From the NCBI GenBank assembly GCA_964242215.1, contig CAXTCJ010000004.1, forward strand, positions 42,612-106,611: DNA of 64,000 nucleotides, read 5' to 3'. Below the pieces are notes generated by a model. That model worked only from the letters and a program-made list of their open reading frames with translations, had not been told where the DNA came from and made no database searches. Origin of the DNA: LMUY01 sp964242215. GTDB lineage: Bacteria; Pseudomonadota; Alphaproteobacteria; Acetobacterales; Acetobacteraceae. Below, piece after piece: positions 28,049 to 37,228 of the stretch (position 1 is its first letter; each line of letters opens with the position of its first letter). The position numbers and the translations under genes were made by a program.

Positions 28049-28774
28049 ATGCGCCCATCCGGCCGCGCCCCCGACGCGCTGCGCGAGGTCAGCTTCACCA
28101 CCGGGTTCGCCCGCCACGCCGAGGGGTCTTGCATCATCCGGATGGGGGGCACGGAAGTGTTGTGCGCGGCCAGCGTCGAGGGTCGGGTGCCGCCGTTCCT
28201 GCGGGGCAAGGGCGAGGGCTGGGTCACGGCGGAATATGGCATGCTGCCCCGCGCCACCCACACGCGCGGCGACCGCGAGGCCGCACGGGGCAAGCAATCG
28301 GGCCGCACGCAGGAGATTCAGCGTCTGATCGGGCGCTCGCTGCGCGCCGTGGTGGACCGCAAGGCCCTTGGCGAGATGACGGTGACACTGGATTGCGACG
28401 TGCTGAACGCCGATGGCGGCACGCGCTGCGCCGCGATTACTGGCGCGTGGGTCGCGCTCAGCCTGGCGCTGAACAAGCTGGTGGCGAATCGGGTGATCGC
28501 CCAGTCGCCACTGCGGGGACAGGTGGCGGCGGTGTCCTGCGGCCTGGTGGCGGGCGCGCCGGTGTTGGATCTGGACTATGCCGAGGATTCGGACGCCGAC
28601 GCCGACGCCAACTTCGTGCTGACCGAGGGCGGCATCGTGGAAATCCAGGGCACGGCGGAGCGCGCTCCGTTCTCCGACGCGCAATTCGCCGAACTGATGC
28701 GGCTGGCCCGGCTCGGCACGGGGCAGCTGTACGAATTGCAGCGCCAGGCGCTCGGGCACGAGGCGCTCGGGTGA
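28049..28774 (+). CDS. rph: Ribonuclease PH
   Basis: The 241-aa phosphorolytic 3'-5' exoribonuclease matures tRNA 3' ends. It starts MRPSGRAPDALREVSFTTGF, and conserved segments EGSCIIRMGGTEVLCAASVE, GWVTAEYGMLPRATHTR, SGRTQEIQRLIGRSLRAVVD and DCDVLNADGGTRCAAITG are all present. Its stop overlaps the rdgB start as GTGA, indicating a coupled rph-rdgB pair, as seen in many alphaproteobacteria. Confidence 0.98.
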   Translation: MRPSGRAPDALREVSFTTGFARHAEGSCIIRMGGTEVLCAASVEGRVPPFLRGKGEGWVTAEYGMLPRATHTRGDREAARGKQSGRTQEIQRLIGRSLRAVVDRKALGEMTVTLDCDVLNADGGTRCAAITGAWVALSLALNKLVANRVIAQSPLRGQVAAVSCGLVAGAPVLDLDYAEDSDADADANFVLTEGGIVEIQGTAERAPFSDAQFAELMRLARLGTGQLYELQRQALGHEALG

Positions 28775-29400
28775 CGCGGCTCGGGCGGGGAGACCGGCTG
28801 GTCCTGGCCAGTCACAACCCTGGCAAACTGCGCGAGATCGAGGCTTTGTTGGAGCCGTTCGGGGTCGCGGTGCTGTCCGCCGGGTCGCTGGGCCTGCCGG
28901 AGCCGGAGGAGACGGAGCCGGATTTTGCGGGCAATGCGCGGCTGAAGGCCGTCGCGGCTGCGCGGGCCAGCGGACTGCCGGCGCTGGCCGACGATTCCGG
29001 CTTTTGCGTCGCGGCGTTGGATGGGGCGCCCGGCGTGCTGTCGGCGCGGTGGGCGGGCCCAGGCAAGGACTTTGCGGCCGCGATGGCCCGGGTGAACGAC
29101 GAGACCAGGGGGACGAGCCATGCCTGGTTCGTTTGCGCGCTGTGCCTGGCGTGGCCCGCCGGTGAGACCGCGACCTACCTGGGCCGGGTGGACGGGCGGA
29201 CCTGTTGGCCGCCGCGGGGCGACCGAGGGTTCGGCTACGACGCTATGTTCGTGCCTGGTGGCAGCAATATCAGCTACGGCGAGATGGATCCGGCCGCCAA
29301 ACACGCCAGCAGCCATCGCGCGCGGGCGTTTTCGTCGCTGGTGGCGGGCTGTCTGCAACCGGATGGCCCGGCGGGGCGTAGCGTAGTCACATCGCTCTGA
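28771..29400 (+). CDS. rdgB: RdgB/HAM1 non-canonical purine NTP pyrophosphatase
   Basis: The 209-aa enzyme hydrolyses dITP, XTP and ITP to monophosphates and protects DNA from deaminated purines. The N-terminal motif LASHNPGKLREIEALLEPF (about 12-30) and the catalytic ADDSGFCVAALDGAPGV region (about 71-87) are present, as are DRGFGYDAMFVP and EMDPAAKHASSHRARA. The GTG start at 28771 overlaps the rph stop. Confidence 0.97.
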   Translation: MTRLGRGDRLVLASHNPGKLREIEALLEPFGVAVLSAGSLGLPEPEETEPDFAGNARLKAVAAARASGLPALADDSGFCVAALDGAPGVLSARWAGPGKDFAAAMARVNDETRGTSHAWFVCALCLAWPAGETATYLGRVDGRTCWPPRGDRGFGYDAMFVPGGSNISYGEMDPAAKHASSHRARAFSSLVAGCLQPDGPAGRSVVTSL

Positions 29401-29410
29401 GGACCTTCAA

Positions 29411-29737
29411 ATGCTACGACATTTCGCGCTGACTGCCGTGCTGCTCGGCCTAGCAGCCGGCCAGGCGCACGCGCAGTATTATCCGCAGCAAGGCGGGCCG
29501 GAGTATCCGCCGCCCGGACCAGGCTACCCGCCCCCGCCACCCGGGCCAGGAGGCTACCCGCCGCGCGAGTTCGCCTATGGTCCTCCGGGGGGCCAGTGTG
29601 ATGCGTTCTTCCGCACGCCCTATGGCCCGCGCCGGTTTGTCTGCCCCATGGGTCGACCGAAGCCGGTTGGCGCCCCGTGCGTTTGTCCGCCCGGGAATGG
29701 CTATGGCCCGCCGGGTCATGGTCACGTGGTTCCCTAA
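29411..29737 (+). CDS. Secreted proline/glycine-rich small protein
   Basis: The 108-aa protein has a clear signal peptide (MLRHFALTAVLLGLAAGQAHA, cleavage after about residue 21). The mature part begins QYYPQQGGPEYPPPGPGYPP and is dominated by Pro, Gly and Tyr, with four cysteines or so in the second half (GQCDAFF, FVCPMG, APCVCPPG). It is probably periplasmic or envelope-associated, of unknown role. It starts 10 bp after rdgB and may share its transcript. Confidence 0.75.
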   Translation: MLRHFALTAVLLGLAAGQAHAQYYPQQGGPEYPPPGPGYPPPPPGPGGYPPREFAYGPPGGQCDAFFRTPYGPRRFVCPMGRPKPVGAPCVCPPGNGYGPPGHGHVVP

Positions 29738-29744
29738 ACTCTGG

Positions 29745-29765
29745 CTGGCGGGCCGATCCCGCCGG
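29745..29765. terminator. Hairpin between convergent genes
   Basis: An 8-bp stem (one G-U pair) with a five-base loop sits in the 31-bp gap between the secreted protein gene and the convergent MFS gene. It lacks a long T-tract; a shared weak terminator is likely. Confidence 0.4.
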
Positions 29766-29768
29766 TTC

Positions 29769-30938
29769 CTAGGTTGCGGCTGCCTCCGGAACGGGGGGCG
29801 GCCGCATCATGGACGCGAGCGGCAGCGCGAGTGCGCACATGCACGCCATGCCCCAGAACGACGATGCCCCGAACGTCCCGTAGAGCGGCCCCGAAGCCAG
29901 CGTGACCAGCGCCGAAGTGGCACCCATCGCGACCGTCGCATAGAAGGCCTGCGCCGTTGCCGCGAGCCGTGCTGGAACAACGCGGGCGATCATGGCCATG
30001 CAGGCGAGATGCAGCATGGCGAACGTCAAGCCGTGCAGCGGTTCCACCATGGCCATCGCGGGGAACCAGGCCGTCCGTGCGGCCGTGCCCCAGCGCACGA
30101 TCCCCGCGCACGCCGCCAGCAACATCGCCCGCCTTGGCCCGAGAACGTCGAGCAACCGCGGTCCGACGCCGACGAACACGATCACCTCGGCCCCGACGGA
30201 CAGAGACCACAGCACGCTGATCTCTCCGGCGGACAGCCCGGCGGAGCGCCAGCGGATCACCTCGAAGCCGTCGTGCAGGGCATGGCTTCCGCCGATCAGT
30301 GCCGCGACGCCCATGAGCTGCACGAAGGCCGGGATGCGCGCCAGTGACCACGCAGAGGCTTGGTCCCCCTCCCGGCGGTTGCCCGTCGTCGACCCGGCGA
30401 CGCGGTTCGGCAGCATCCAGGCGACGGCCGCGGCCACTGCGAGCAGGCCGCCGTTCAGCCAGACGATGGAGCCCAGTCCGGACTGGCCCACCACCTGGCC
30501 CGACAGCAAGGTGCCCACGATGAAAGCGGCCGACCCCGCGCCGCGCACCCAGCCGTAACGGAAGACCCTGCCGGCCTGAGACGAGCCCAGGGCGAGGGCG
30601 TCGGAGATCGGTGTGAGCGGCGCCAAAACCGCGGCATGCGCCACACTGACCGCGAGCAGGGGGAACAGGCCGCGGGCAGGGGCATAGCCGAATGCAACCA
30701 AGGCGGACGCCGCCGTGAAGCCGGCAAGCACGACGGGAACGCGGCCAACCCGATCCGCCAGCCGGCCGCCGAGCGGGCCAGCCAGCAGCCGGATCGCCGT
30801 GCCCGCTGCGAGCACGACGCCCAACTGGTTCGGGCCGAGACCGTCCTGCTGCATCAGTCCGGGCAAGAACGGCGATGCCACCCCAAACGCGGCAAACAGG
30901 GCTGCGTAGAAGATCAGGAAGCGCGGCAGCGGTGACAT
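29769..30938 (-). CDS. MFS transporter, MFS_1-like/HcaT type
   Basis: The 389-aa protein has about 12 hydrophobic helices. It begins LPRFLIFYAALFAAFGVASPFLP and has the loop-2 motif GPLGGRLADRVGRVPVV of the major facilitator superfamily. The arrangement resembles the MFS_1-like group that includes the 3-phenylpropionate permease HcaT and nucleoside or sugar symporters. Substrate unknown. It diverges from the TetA-like gene across a 98-bp gap that must hold both promoters. Confidence 0.85.
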   Translation of the reverse strand: MSPLPRFLIFYAALFAAFGVASPFLPGLMQQDGLGPNQLGVVLAAGTAIRLLAGPLGGRLADRVGRVPVVLAGFTAASALVAFGYAPARGLFPLLAVSVAHAAVLAPLTPISDALALGSSQAGRVFRYGWVRGAGSAAFIVGTLLSGQVVGQSGLGSIVWLNGGLLAVAAAVAWMLPNRVAGSTTGNRREGDQASAWSLARIPAFVQLMGVAALIGGSHALHDGFEVIRWRSAGLSAGEISVLWSLSVGAEVIVFVGVGPRLLDVLGPRRAMLLAACAGIVRWGTAARTAWFPAMAMVEPLHGLTFAMLHLACMAMIARVVPARLAATAQAFYATVAMGATSALVTLASGPLYGTFGASSFWGMACMCALALPLASMMRPPPVPEAAAT

Positions 30939-31036
30939 GATCGGCTCGCGGCGGATGTGCCGACGCTAAGTGGAACGCAGCCGCAAACGTTCCCGTCACT
31001 CCAGGAACCTGCCACGGTGTTGGGCTTTGCGGGTGC

Positions 31037-32230
31037 ATGCAAAATTCCAAGCCTGCGGTCACGTTCGTTCTGGTGACCTTGGGCCTCGACGCTCTGGGTG
31101 TCGGCGTCATCGCCCCTATCGTCCCCGGCCTGGTGCAGAAACTCGGCCACCTCTCCCCCCAGCAGGCAGCTCCCTGGGTTGGTGCCCTGTTGGCGGTATA
31201 TGCCGCGGTCCAGTTTTTCGCGGCTCCCTTACTGGGCGGGTTGAGCGACCGCTTCGGGCGGCGTCCGGTCATCCTGGTGTCCGTCCTCGGGTTAGGCTGC
31301 GACTACGTGCTCCTGGCCTTCGCCCCGAACCTGTGGTGGCTGTTCGCCGGGCGCCTGATTGCGGGGGCGACGTCCGCCAATGTCGCGGCCGCGACGGCCT
31401 ATATCGCGGATGTCTCGTCGGAAAACGACCGGCCGCGCCTGTATGGGCTGATCGGTGCGATCTTCGGCGCAGGCTTCGTCGTCGGTCCGGCGCTGGGCGG
31501 CGTGGCCGGGTCGGTGGACCTTCGCCTCCCCTTCATCATTGCCGCCTGCCTTGCATTCGCAAACTTCTGCTTCGGGGTGTTCGCGCTTCCCGAGAGCCTC
31601 GCCGGCGAGAACCGGCGTAATTTGGACTGGAAACGTGCCAACCCATTTGGCCAACTCCTGACCGCATCCCGTAACCGCGACTTGGGTCGGTTGGCTCTGG
31701 CGTGGTCCTGCACCTGGGTTGGCCTCGGCGCCGTCCAGAGCACGTTGGTGTTGTTTACCGGATACCGCTTCCATTGGGGTGCGGCGTTGAACGGCGCGGT
31801 GCTCGCCGGACTCGGCCTGTCGCAAGCGGTGGTAGAAGGGTTGCTGCTCCGCCACGTGACGGCGCGACTGGGGGAGCGGCGGACGGCGGTGGTGGGCTAC
31901 GTGGCTGGCGCCGCCGGATATTGCGTGCTTGGGCTCGCGTTCGCCGGGTGGACCGTCATTCCCGCGGTGGTGCTGATCGCGTTCGGGGGACTGGCGACGC
32001 CCTCCGTCCGCGCGATGGTCTCGGGACGCGGCGACGTCCACAACCAGGGCGAGATGCAGGGTCTCCTCGCGTCGGTGGAAAGCCTGACTGCGGTGGTGGC
32101 GCCGCTGCTTGCGGCGAGCCTCTTCTTCGCCTTCACCGCGAAAGCCCTGCCCATCATGTTCCCGGGTGCGCCCTTCATGTTGGCGGCTGCCTGTGCCGTC
32201 GGGGGAATGGCCCTGATGCGGGCACTGTGA
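31037..32230 (+). CDS. TetA-type MFS efflux transporter
   Basis: The 397-aa 12-helix major facilitator is similar to the TCR/Tet family. It has the N-terminal TLGLDALGVGVIAPIVPGL segment, the loop motif GGLSDRFGRRPVIL (about 76-89) and the motif-C-like helix GAIFGAGFVVGPALGG that marks antiporters. It probably exports a drug or metabolite by proton antiport. Tetracycline specificity should not be assumed: chromosomal members often transport other compounds. Confidence 0.85.
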   Translation: MQNSKPAVTFVLVTLGLDALGVGVIAPIVPGLVQKLGHLSPQQAAPWVGALLAVYAAVQFFAAPLLGGLSDRFGRRPVILVSVLGLGCDYVLLAFAPNLWWLFAGRLIAGATSANVAAATAYIADVSSENDRPRLYGLIGAIFGAGFVVGPALGGVAGSVDLRLPFIIAACLAFANFCFGVFALPESLAGENRRNLDWKRANPFGQLLTASRNRDLGRLALAWSCTWVGLGAVQSTLVLFTGYRFHWGAALNGAVLAGLGLSQAVVEGLLLRHVTARLGERRTAVVGYVAGAAGYCVLGLAFAGWTVIPAVVLIAFGGLATPSVRAMVSGRGDVHNQGEMQGLLASVESLTAVVAPLLAASLFFAFTAKALPIMFPGAPFMLAAACAVGGMALMRAL

Positions 32231-32369
32231 CGGGCGACCGCATCCTGTATCACTCAAACGTTTAGGTATGCCCGCAAGCAAGTGTCTTGAACTGCTTGCC
32301 CAATATCGGCAGAGAGTCAGGTAACCGAACCGGTCGAGTTCGGCTATCACCATACAGCAATGGACTAAG

Positions 32370-35300
32370 ATGAACGCCATAGTCCTGGTCGCATTACGGC
32401 GACCTTACACTTTTGTCGTACTCGCGATCATGATCCTGCTGTTTGGCGGCCGCGCGGTACTGTCCACGCCGACGGATATCTTTCCACCGATCAAGATTCC
32501 GGTCGTGGCCGCAATCTGGAGCTACACCGGCCTGCTGCCGGCGGACATGTCGGGCCGCATCGTCTACTATTACGAGCGCTCGCTCACGACGACGGTCAGC
32601 GGCATCGAGCATATCGAGAGCCAGTCGTATTACGGCAGCGGCGTCGTCAAGATCTTCTTCCAGCCGGGGACCGATATCGCGGCGGCGCAGGCCCAGGTGA
32701 CGGCTGCGTCGCAGACAATCCTGAAGGTCGTGCCAGCCGGCACCACGCCGCCCAACATCCTGGTCTATGACGCGTCCTCGGTGCCCGTGCTCAATCTGCA
32801 GGTGACGGCAAACGGCATGACGCCGGACGAGGTCTACGATCTTGCGTCCAACTTGATCCGGCCGGCCTTGATCTCCGTTGCCGGCGTGGCGATCCCTGCA
32901 CCGTACGGGGGCACTCAGGAGGACGTCGAGGTCGACCTCGATCAGACCAAGCTGCTGGCCCACGGCTTGAGTGCGACCGACGTGGGCAATGCGTTGGCCC
33001 AGCAGAACATCGTGCTGCCGGCGGGCGACCAGAAGATCGGGGCGATCGACTACCTGGTGGTGACCAACTCCACCCCGGCGCAGATCGACACCTTCAACAA
33101 CTTGCCGGTCAAGCAGGAGGGGGGCGCGACCGTCTATCTGCGCGACGTCGCCTTCGTGCATCGCGGCGGGCCGCCGCAGCAGAACATCGTGGTCGTCAAG
33201 GGGCAGCAATCGGTGCTGCTCGAGGTGCTCAAATCGGGCGACGCGTCCACTCTCGCCGTCGTGGCGGGGATCAAGGCCAAGTTGCCGGCGCTGCTAAAAA
33301 CGCTGCCGGCCGGGGTTAGCATCACGCCGCTCAACGACCAATCGGAGTTCGTCAAGGCCTCGATCGAGGACGTGGTGCAGGAGATGGTGACCGCCGCGGT
33401 GCTCGCGGGCCACGCCGTGCTGATCTTCATCGGCAGTTGGCGCTCCACCCTGATCGTGGCGACCTCAATCCCGCTGTCGATCCTGTCGTCCATCTTCGTG
33501 TTGTCCGCCATCGGTCAGGACATCAACGTCATGACCCTGGGCGGCCTCGCTTTGGCGGTGGGCATCCTGGTCGACGACGCGACGGTGATGATCGAGAACA
33601 TCAACGCCCACCTCGAGGAGGCGGAGCGCGAGGACAAGGAGATCGACCTGGAGGCTGCGATCATCGTCGCGTCCAACCAGATCGTGGTGCCGACCTTCGT
33701 CTCGACCCTGTGCATTTGCATCGTCTGGCTACCGTTGCTGCAATTGGGCGGCGTTGCCGGCTACCTGTTCCTGCCGCTCGCCGAGGCGGTGATCTTTGCC
33801 ATGATCGCCTCTTTCATCCTCTCGCGCACCCTGACACCCACCATGGCGAATTGGCTGCTGCGCGGGCAGCTGGCGGCGCGGCATGCGGCCAAGCACGGCA
33901 AGCCAGGCCCGTTCACCCGGCTGCAGCGTGGGTTCGATACGCAGTTCGAGCGGTTCAGGACGAGCTACCGCAATCTGCTCGATACCCTGGCCGCACGCCG
34001 CCGCTTGTTCGTCAGCGGCTACCTGCTTGCCTCGCTCGCCTCACTATTGCTGTTGATCGTCGTCGGGCAGGACTTCTTTCCCAGCATTAAGTCTGGCGAG
34101 ATGGACATGCACGTCCGCTTTCCGTCCGGCACCCGCATCGAGGAGACGGCCAAGAATGCCGTGCTGATCGACCAGCAGGTGAGGGCGTTGCTGCCGGGCC
34201 GGGTCACCGGAACGCTGGCCAATTGCGGCCTGCCGTTCAGCGGCATCAACCAGGCCTACAGCGCGAGCGGCACGGTGGGCACGCAAGATTGTGACGTCAC
34301 CATCTCGCTCGACAATCCGGCCTCTCCGGTGAGCGTCTATCGCCAGGCGCTGCGGAAAGGGCTGACGACCGCGTTTCCTGGGACGGAGATTTCTTTCCTG
34401 CCCGGCGACATCACGGCGAAGATCCTCAATTTCGGGCTCCCGGCGCCGATCGATGTGCAGGTGAGCGGGCGCGACCTCGACAGCAGCTATGCCTACGCGG
34501 CCAAGCTCGCGGCGCGCATGCAGCATATCGCGGGCGGCGCCGACGTACACATCCAGCAGATCATGGGGCAGCCGACACTGCAGCTCGCCTCACGCCGCAG
34601 CGAAGCGCTTGGGACGGGGCTGACCGAGTCTGACATCGCCAAGAATGTGCTCGCCACCTTGTCGGGCAGCGGCCAGACGGCGCCGACCTACTGGCTGGAT
34701 CCGAAGACAGGGGTGGCGCATCTGGTGAACCTGCAGACGTCACAGAACCAGATGGAGAGCGTCAACGACCTGCAGACCATTCCGATCGACGCCGGGACCG
34801 GGGATGCACGAAGCGGCCCGGTACAGATCGTGGGCGGCTTGTCGACGGTGACGCGGACGGGCTCGCCGGGCGTGGTGTCGCATTACAATATCCAACCTGT
34901 GATCGACATCTACGCCAATGTGGAAGGCCGCGATCTCGGCGCCGTCAGCCGGGCCGTGCAAGCGTCGATCACCAGCATGTCCGCCGAAGTACCACGCGGC
35001 ACGACGGTGAGTCTGATGGGCCAGTCGGTCACGATGATATCGGCCTACAAGCAACTTCTCGTCGGCTTGGCGCTGTCGGTCGTGCTGATCTATCTCGTGA
35101 TCGTCGTGAACTTCCAATCCTGGCTGGACCCGTTCATCGTGATCTCCGCACTGCCGGCGGCGCTCGCGGGTATCACCTGGGCCTTGTTCCTGACCGGCAC
35201 CACGCTTTCGGTTCCCGCGTTGACGGGCGCGATCATGTGCATGGGGACGGCGACGGCGAACACCATCCTCGTGGTCGATTATGCCCGCACCCGGCTGGCC

Positions 35301-35546
35301 GAACACGGTGATGCAGTGAAGGCAGCGCTGGAGGCCGGCTATGCCCGTATTCGGCCGGTGCTGATGACAGCTTTGGCGATGATCGTCGGCATGGTCCCGA
35401 TGTCCATCAGCAATACGCAGAACGCGCCACTTGGCCGCGCCGTCATCGGTGGCCTGCTGGTCGCCACCCTCACGACGCTGGTGTTCGTGCCATGCGTCTT
35501 CGCCATTCTTCACCGTTCTCAACCGCGTCCGGAGCAATCAGCATGA
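32370..35546 (+). CDS. RND efflux transporter permease (AcrB/HAE1-like)
   Basis: The 1058-aa inner-membrane proton-driven pump subunit has 12 predicted helices and two large periplasmic loops. The paired aspartates in helix 4 are present in GGLALAVGILVDDATVMIEN (about 387-406). In the helix-10 region the position of the AcrB lysine appears to be Arg (TILVVDYARTR). The permease gene precedes its adaptor gene, which starts at its stop as ATGA; most RND operons have adaptor first. No TolC-like gene follows. The 139-bp gap upstream has a small 7-bp inverted repeat and no clear promoter. Confidence 0.94.
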   Translation: MNAIVLVALRRPYTFVVLAIMILLFGGRAVLSTPTDIFPPIKIPVVAAIWSYTGLLPADMSGRIVYYYERSLTTTVSGIEHIESQSYYGSGVVKIFFQPGTDIAAAQAQVTAASQTILKVVPAGTTPPNILVYDASSVPVLNLQVTANGMTPDEVYDLASNLIRPALISVAGVAIPAPYGGTQEDVEVDLDQTKLLAHGLSATDVGNALAQQNIVLPAGDQKIGAIDYLVVTNSTPAQIDTFNNLPVKQEGGATVYLRDVAFVHRGGPPQQNIVVVKGQQSVLLEVLKSGDASTLAVVAGIKAKLPALLKTLPAGVSITPLNDQSEFVKASIEDVVQEMVTAAVLAGHAVLIFIGSWRSTLIVATSIPLSILSSIFVLSAIGQDINVMTLGGLALAVGILVDDATVMIENINAHLEEAEREDKEIDLEAAIIVASNQIVVPTFVSTLCICIVWLPLLQLGGVAGYLFLPLAEAVIFAMIASFILSRTLTPTMANWLLRGQLAARHAAKHGKPGPFTRLQRGFDTQFERFRTSYRNLLDTLAARRRLFVSGYLLASLASLLLLIVVGQDFFPSIKSGEMDMHVRFPSGTRIEETAKNAVLIDQQVRALLPGRVTGTLANCGLPFSGINQAYSASGTVGTQDCDVTISLDNPASPVSVYRQALRKGLTTAFPGTEISFLPGDITAKILNFGLPAPIDVQVSGRDLDSSYAYAAKLAARMQHIAGGADVHIQQIMGQPTLQLASRRSEALGTGLTESDIAKNVLATLSGSGQTAPTYWLDPKTGVAHLVNLQTSQNQMESVNDLQTIPIDAGTGDARSGPVQIVGGLSTVTRTGSPGVVSHYNIQPVIDIYANVEGRDLGAVSRAVQASITSMSAEVPRGTTVSLMGQSVTMISAYKQLLVGLALSVVLIYLVIVVNFQSWLDPFIVISALPAALAGITWALFLTGTTLSVPALTGAIMCMGTATANTILVVDYARTRLAEHGDAVKAALEAGYARIRPVLMTALAMIVGMVPMSISNTQNAPLGRAVIGGLLVATLTTLVFVPCVFAILHRSQPRPEQSA

Positions 35547-36814
35547 TCTCGCGCAGATCCGGCATCTTGTCCGCAATCGTCGGGCTCGCCGTGGCGGGCG
35601 GGCTGGCGTTCTATGGCATCTGGTCACGCGCGGAGTCGGTGTCCGACCTTCAGCAGCGTGCCGACGAGGCGGCGATCCCCAAGGTCCAGGTGATCTCCCC
35701 CAAGGCCGGGCCCGCCGAGCAGAGCCTTACGCTGCCCGGGCAGATCTCCGCTTGGAACGAGGCGGAGGTTTATGCCCAGGTCAGCGGCTACGTCGAGCAT
35801 TGGTACAAGGATTACGGCGCGCACGTGAATGCTGGCGACGTGCTTGCGACGATCTCGACCCCGACGCTGGATGCGCAATACGAGGTGAGCAAGGCCAAGC
35901 TCACCGTGGCGCAGTCGCAGTACAACATCGCCGCGCTTACCTCGAAGCGTTACGACGCGCTCGTCGGCACCGCTGGCGTGTCGCAGCAGCAGATCGACGA
36001 CCGGAATGCCGCGACGGACGCCGCCAAGGCACAGGTGGAGGCCGCGCAGCAGGACCTGGAGAACTATGCGGCGAAGATCGCATTCAAGGCGATCAAAGCG
36101 CCGTTCGCTGGCATCGTCACCGCGCGACGGGTGAACGTGGGCGATTTCATCGGCGCCAATGGTGCCGACGCCACGCAGCAGAGCACCCCGCAACCGCTAT
36201 TCACCGTCGATGACGTCCACGAGGTTCGCATCTTCGTCTCCGTCCCGCAGACATTCGGTGACGTGCTGAAACCCGGCCTGAAAGCCGAGCTGTATCTGCC
36301 AGGGAATTCTGCCAGGGCGGTGCCCGTGCGGTTCCGAACCGCCGCAGGCGGCGTCAGTGCCGCGACCCGCACGATCGTCACGGAGTTCGCGGTGGACAAT
36401 CCGCAGGAGAGCCTGCTGCCCGGCGCCTATGTCAGCGTCCGGATGAGCTTTCCGTCCAATCCCAATATCCTGACGGTTCCTGCCGAGGCTTTGTTGTTCC
36501 GGGCCGAGGGCATGCAGGTCGCCTTGATCGGCGCCGGCAACAAGGTGCATCTGCAGAAGGTCACGGTCGGGCAGACGCTCGGTCTGGTCGCGCAAGTCAC
36601 GTCGGGGCTTACCACTGGTGACAAGATCGTCGCCAGCCCGTCCCTGGGCCTGTTGGAGGGACAGCAGGTCGAACCTGTGACACCCGTTCCCGGCAGCCAA
36701 CCTGGCGATGGCAGCGTCGCCGTCGCCGATGCGCGGCCAGCGTCGCCGGAGGCGAGTGCGGCCACACCGGCCGGCTCGTCAGCCGTCCAGCCGACTGCAA
36801 CACCCCCTCATTGA
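35543..36814 (+). CDS. RND efflux periplasmic adaptor (membrane fusion protein)
   Basis: The 423-aa protein has an N-terminal membrane anchor (about 8-27), then the lipoyl/barrel-sandwich domain (SLTLPGQISAWNEAEVYAQV, PFAGIVTARRVNVGDFI) interrupted by an alpha-hairpin (about 120-180), a beta-barrel domain and a Pro/Ala/Ser-rich C-terminal tail. It bridges the RND permease to an outer-membrane channel. The ATG at 35543 overlaps the permease stop. The outer-membrane factor must be encoded elsewhere. Confidence 0.93.
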   Translation: MISRRSGILSAIVGLAVAGGLAFYGIWSRAESVSDLQQRADEAAIPKVQVISPKAGPAEQSLTLPGQISAWNEAEVYAQVSGYVEHWYKDYGAHVNAGDVLATISTPTLDAQYEVSKAKLTVAQSQYNIAALTSKRYDALVGTAGVSQQQIDDRNAATDAAKAQVEAAQQDLENYAAKIAFKAIKAPFAGIVTARRVNVGDFIGANGADATQQSTPQPLFTVDDVHEVRIFVSVPQTFGDVLKPGLKAELYLPGNSARAVPVRFRTAAGGVSAATRTIVTEFAVDNPQESLLPGAYVSVRMSFPSNPNILTVPAEALLFRAEGMQVALIGAGNKVHLQKVTVGQTLGLVAQVTSGLTTGDKIVASPSLGLLEGQQVEPVTPVPGSQPGDGSVAVADARPASPEASAATPAGSSAVQPTATPPH

Positions 36815-36837
36815 GACGTTGCCTCCGGCGAAAAACT

Positions 36838-36968
36838 CATCCTCCCCTGCGTAGCGGGGGAGGGGAACCATGCTAGCAAGGTGGAGGGGGCGCTTTACCA
36901 CGGACGGTGCCGCGCGCCCCCTCCGTCGGCTGCGCCGCCACCTCCCCCGTAAAACAGGGGGGAGGACG
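36838..36968. repeat. Dispersed GGGGGAGG-type palindromic repeat, copy A
   Basis: A 131-bp element bounded by CCTCCCC/GGGGAGG inverted arms with internal GGAGGGGGCGC/GCGCCCCCTCC arms. A related copy in the opposite orientation is at 50649-50747 and shares the core around CCCTCCGTCGGC and the outer arms. It fills part of the 414-bp gap between the adaptor gene and the ABC-F gene. It is noncoding and BIME/REP-like in build. Confidence 0.75.
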
Positions 36969-37114
36969 AGGTAAACAAGCCGGTCGCCGGCTCCGCGGCC
37001 AGGCACTTGCCGCCGCTGCATGCAACCTTCTAAGGTAGCAACGTTCCGACACCAGGCCGAGGGAGGGCTGGATGCACGCATACAACCAGCGCCACCCCAG
37101 AGGTCCTGTTTCCG

Positions 37115-37138
37115 CCCTGCGATAGGTCTTTCGCAGGG
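37115..37138 (+). promoter_or_regulatory. Leader hairpin before the ABC-F gene
   Basis: A perfect 8-bp stem (37115-37122 with 37131-37138, eight-base loop) about 90 bases before the ABC-F start. Antibiotic-responsive ABC-F genes often have leader attenuators, but no T-tract or convincing leader peptide is visible here, so its role is open. The rest of 36969-37228 shows nothing recognisable. Confidence 0.3.
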
Positions 37139-37228
37139 TAGCGCCGCAACGAGCCACTGCTCCCGTTCCGGACTGCCCTTGTTGCATGTGCCTGCCCTCG
37201 TGGCGGGCGTCGGAACGGATACTCATCG

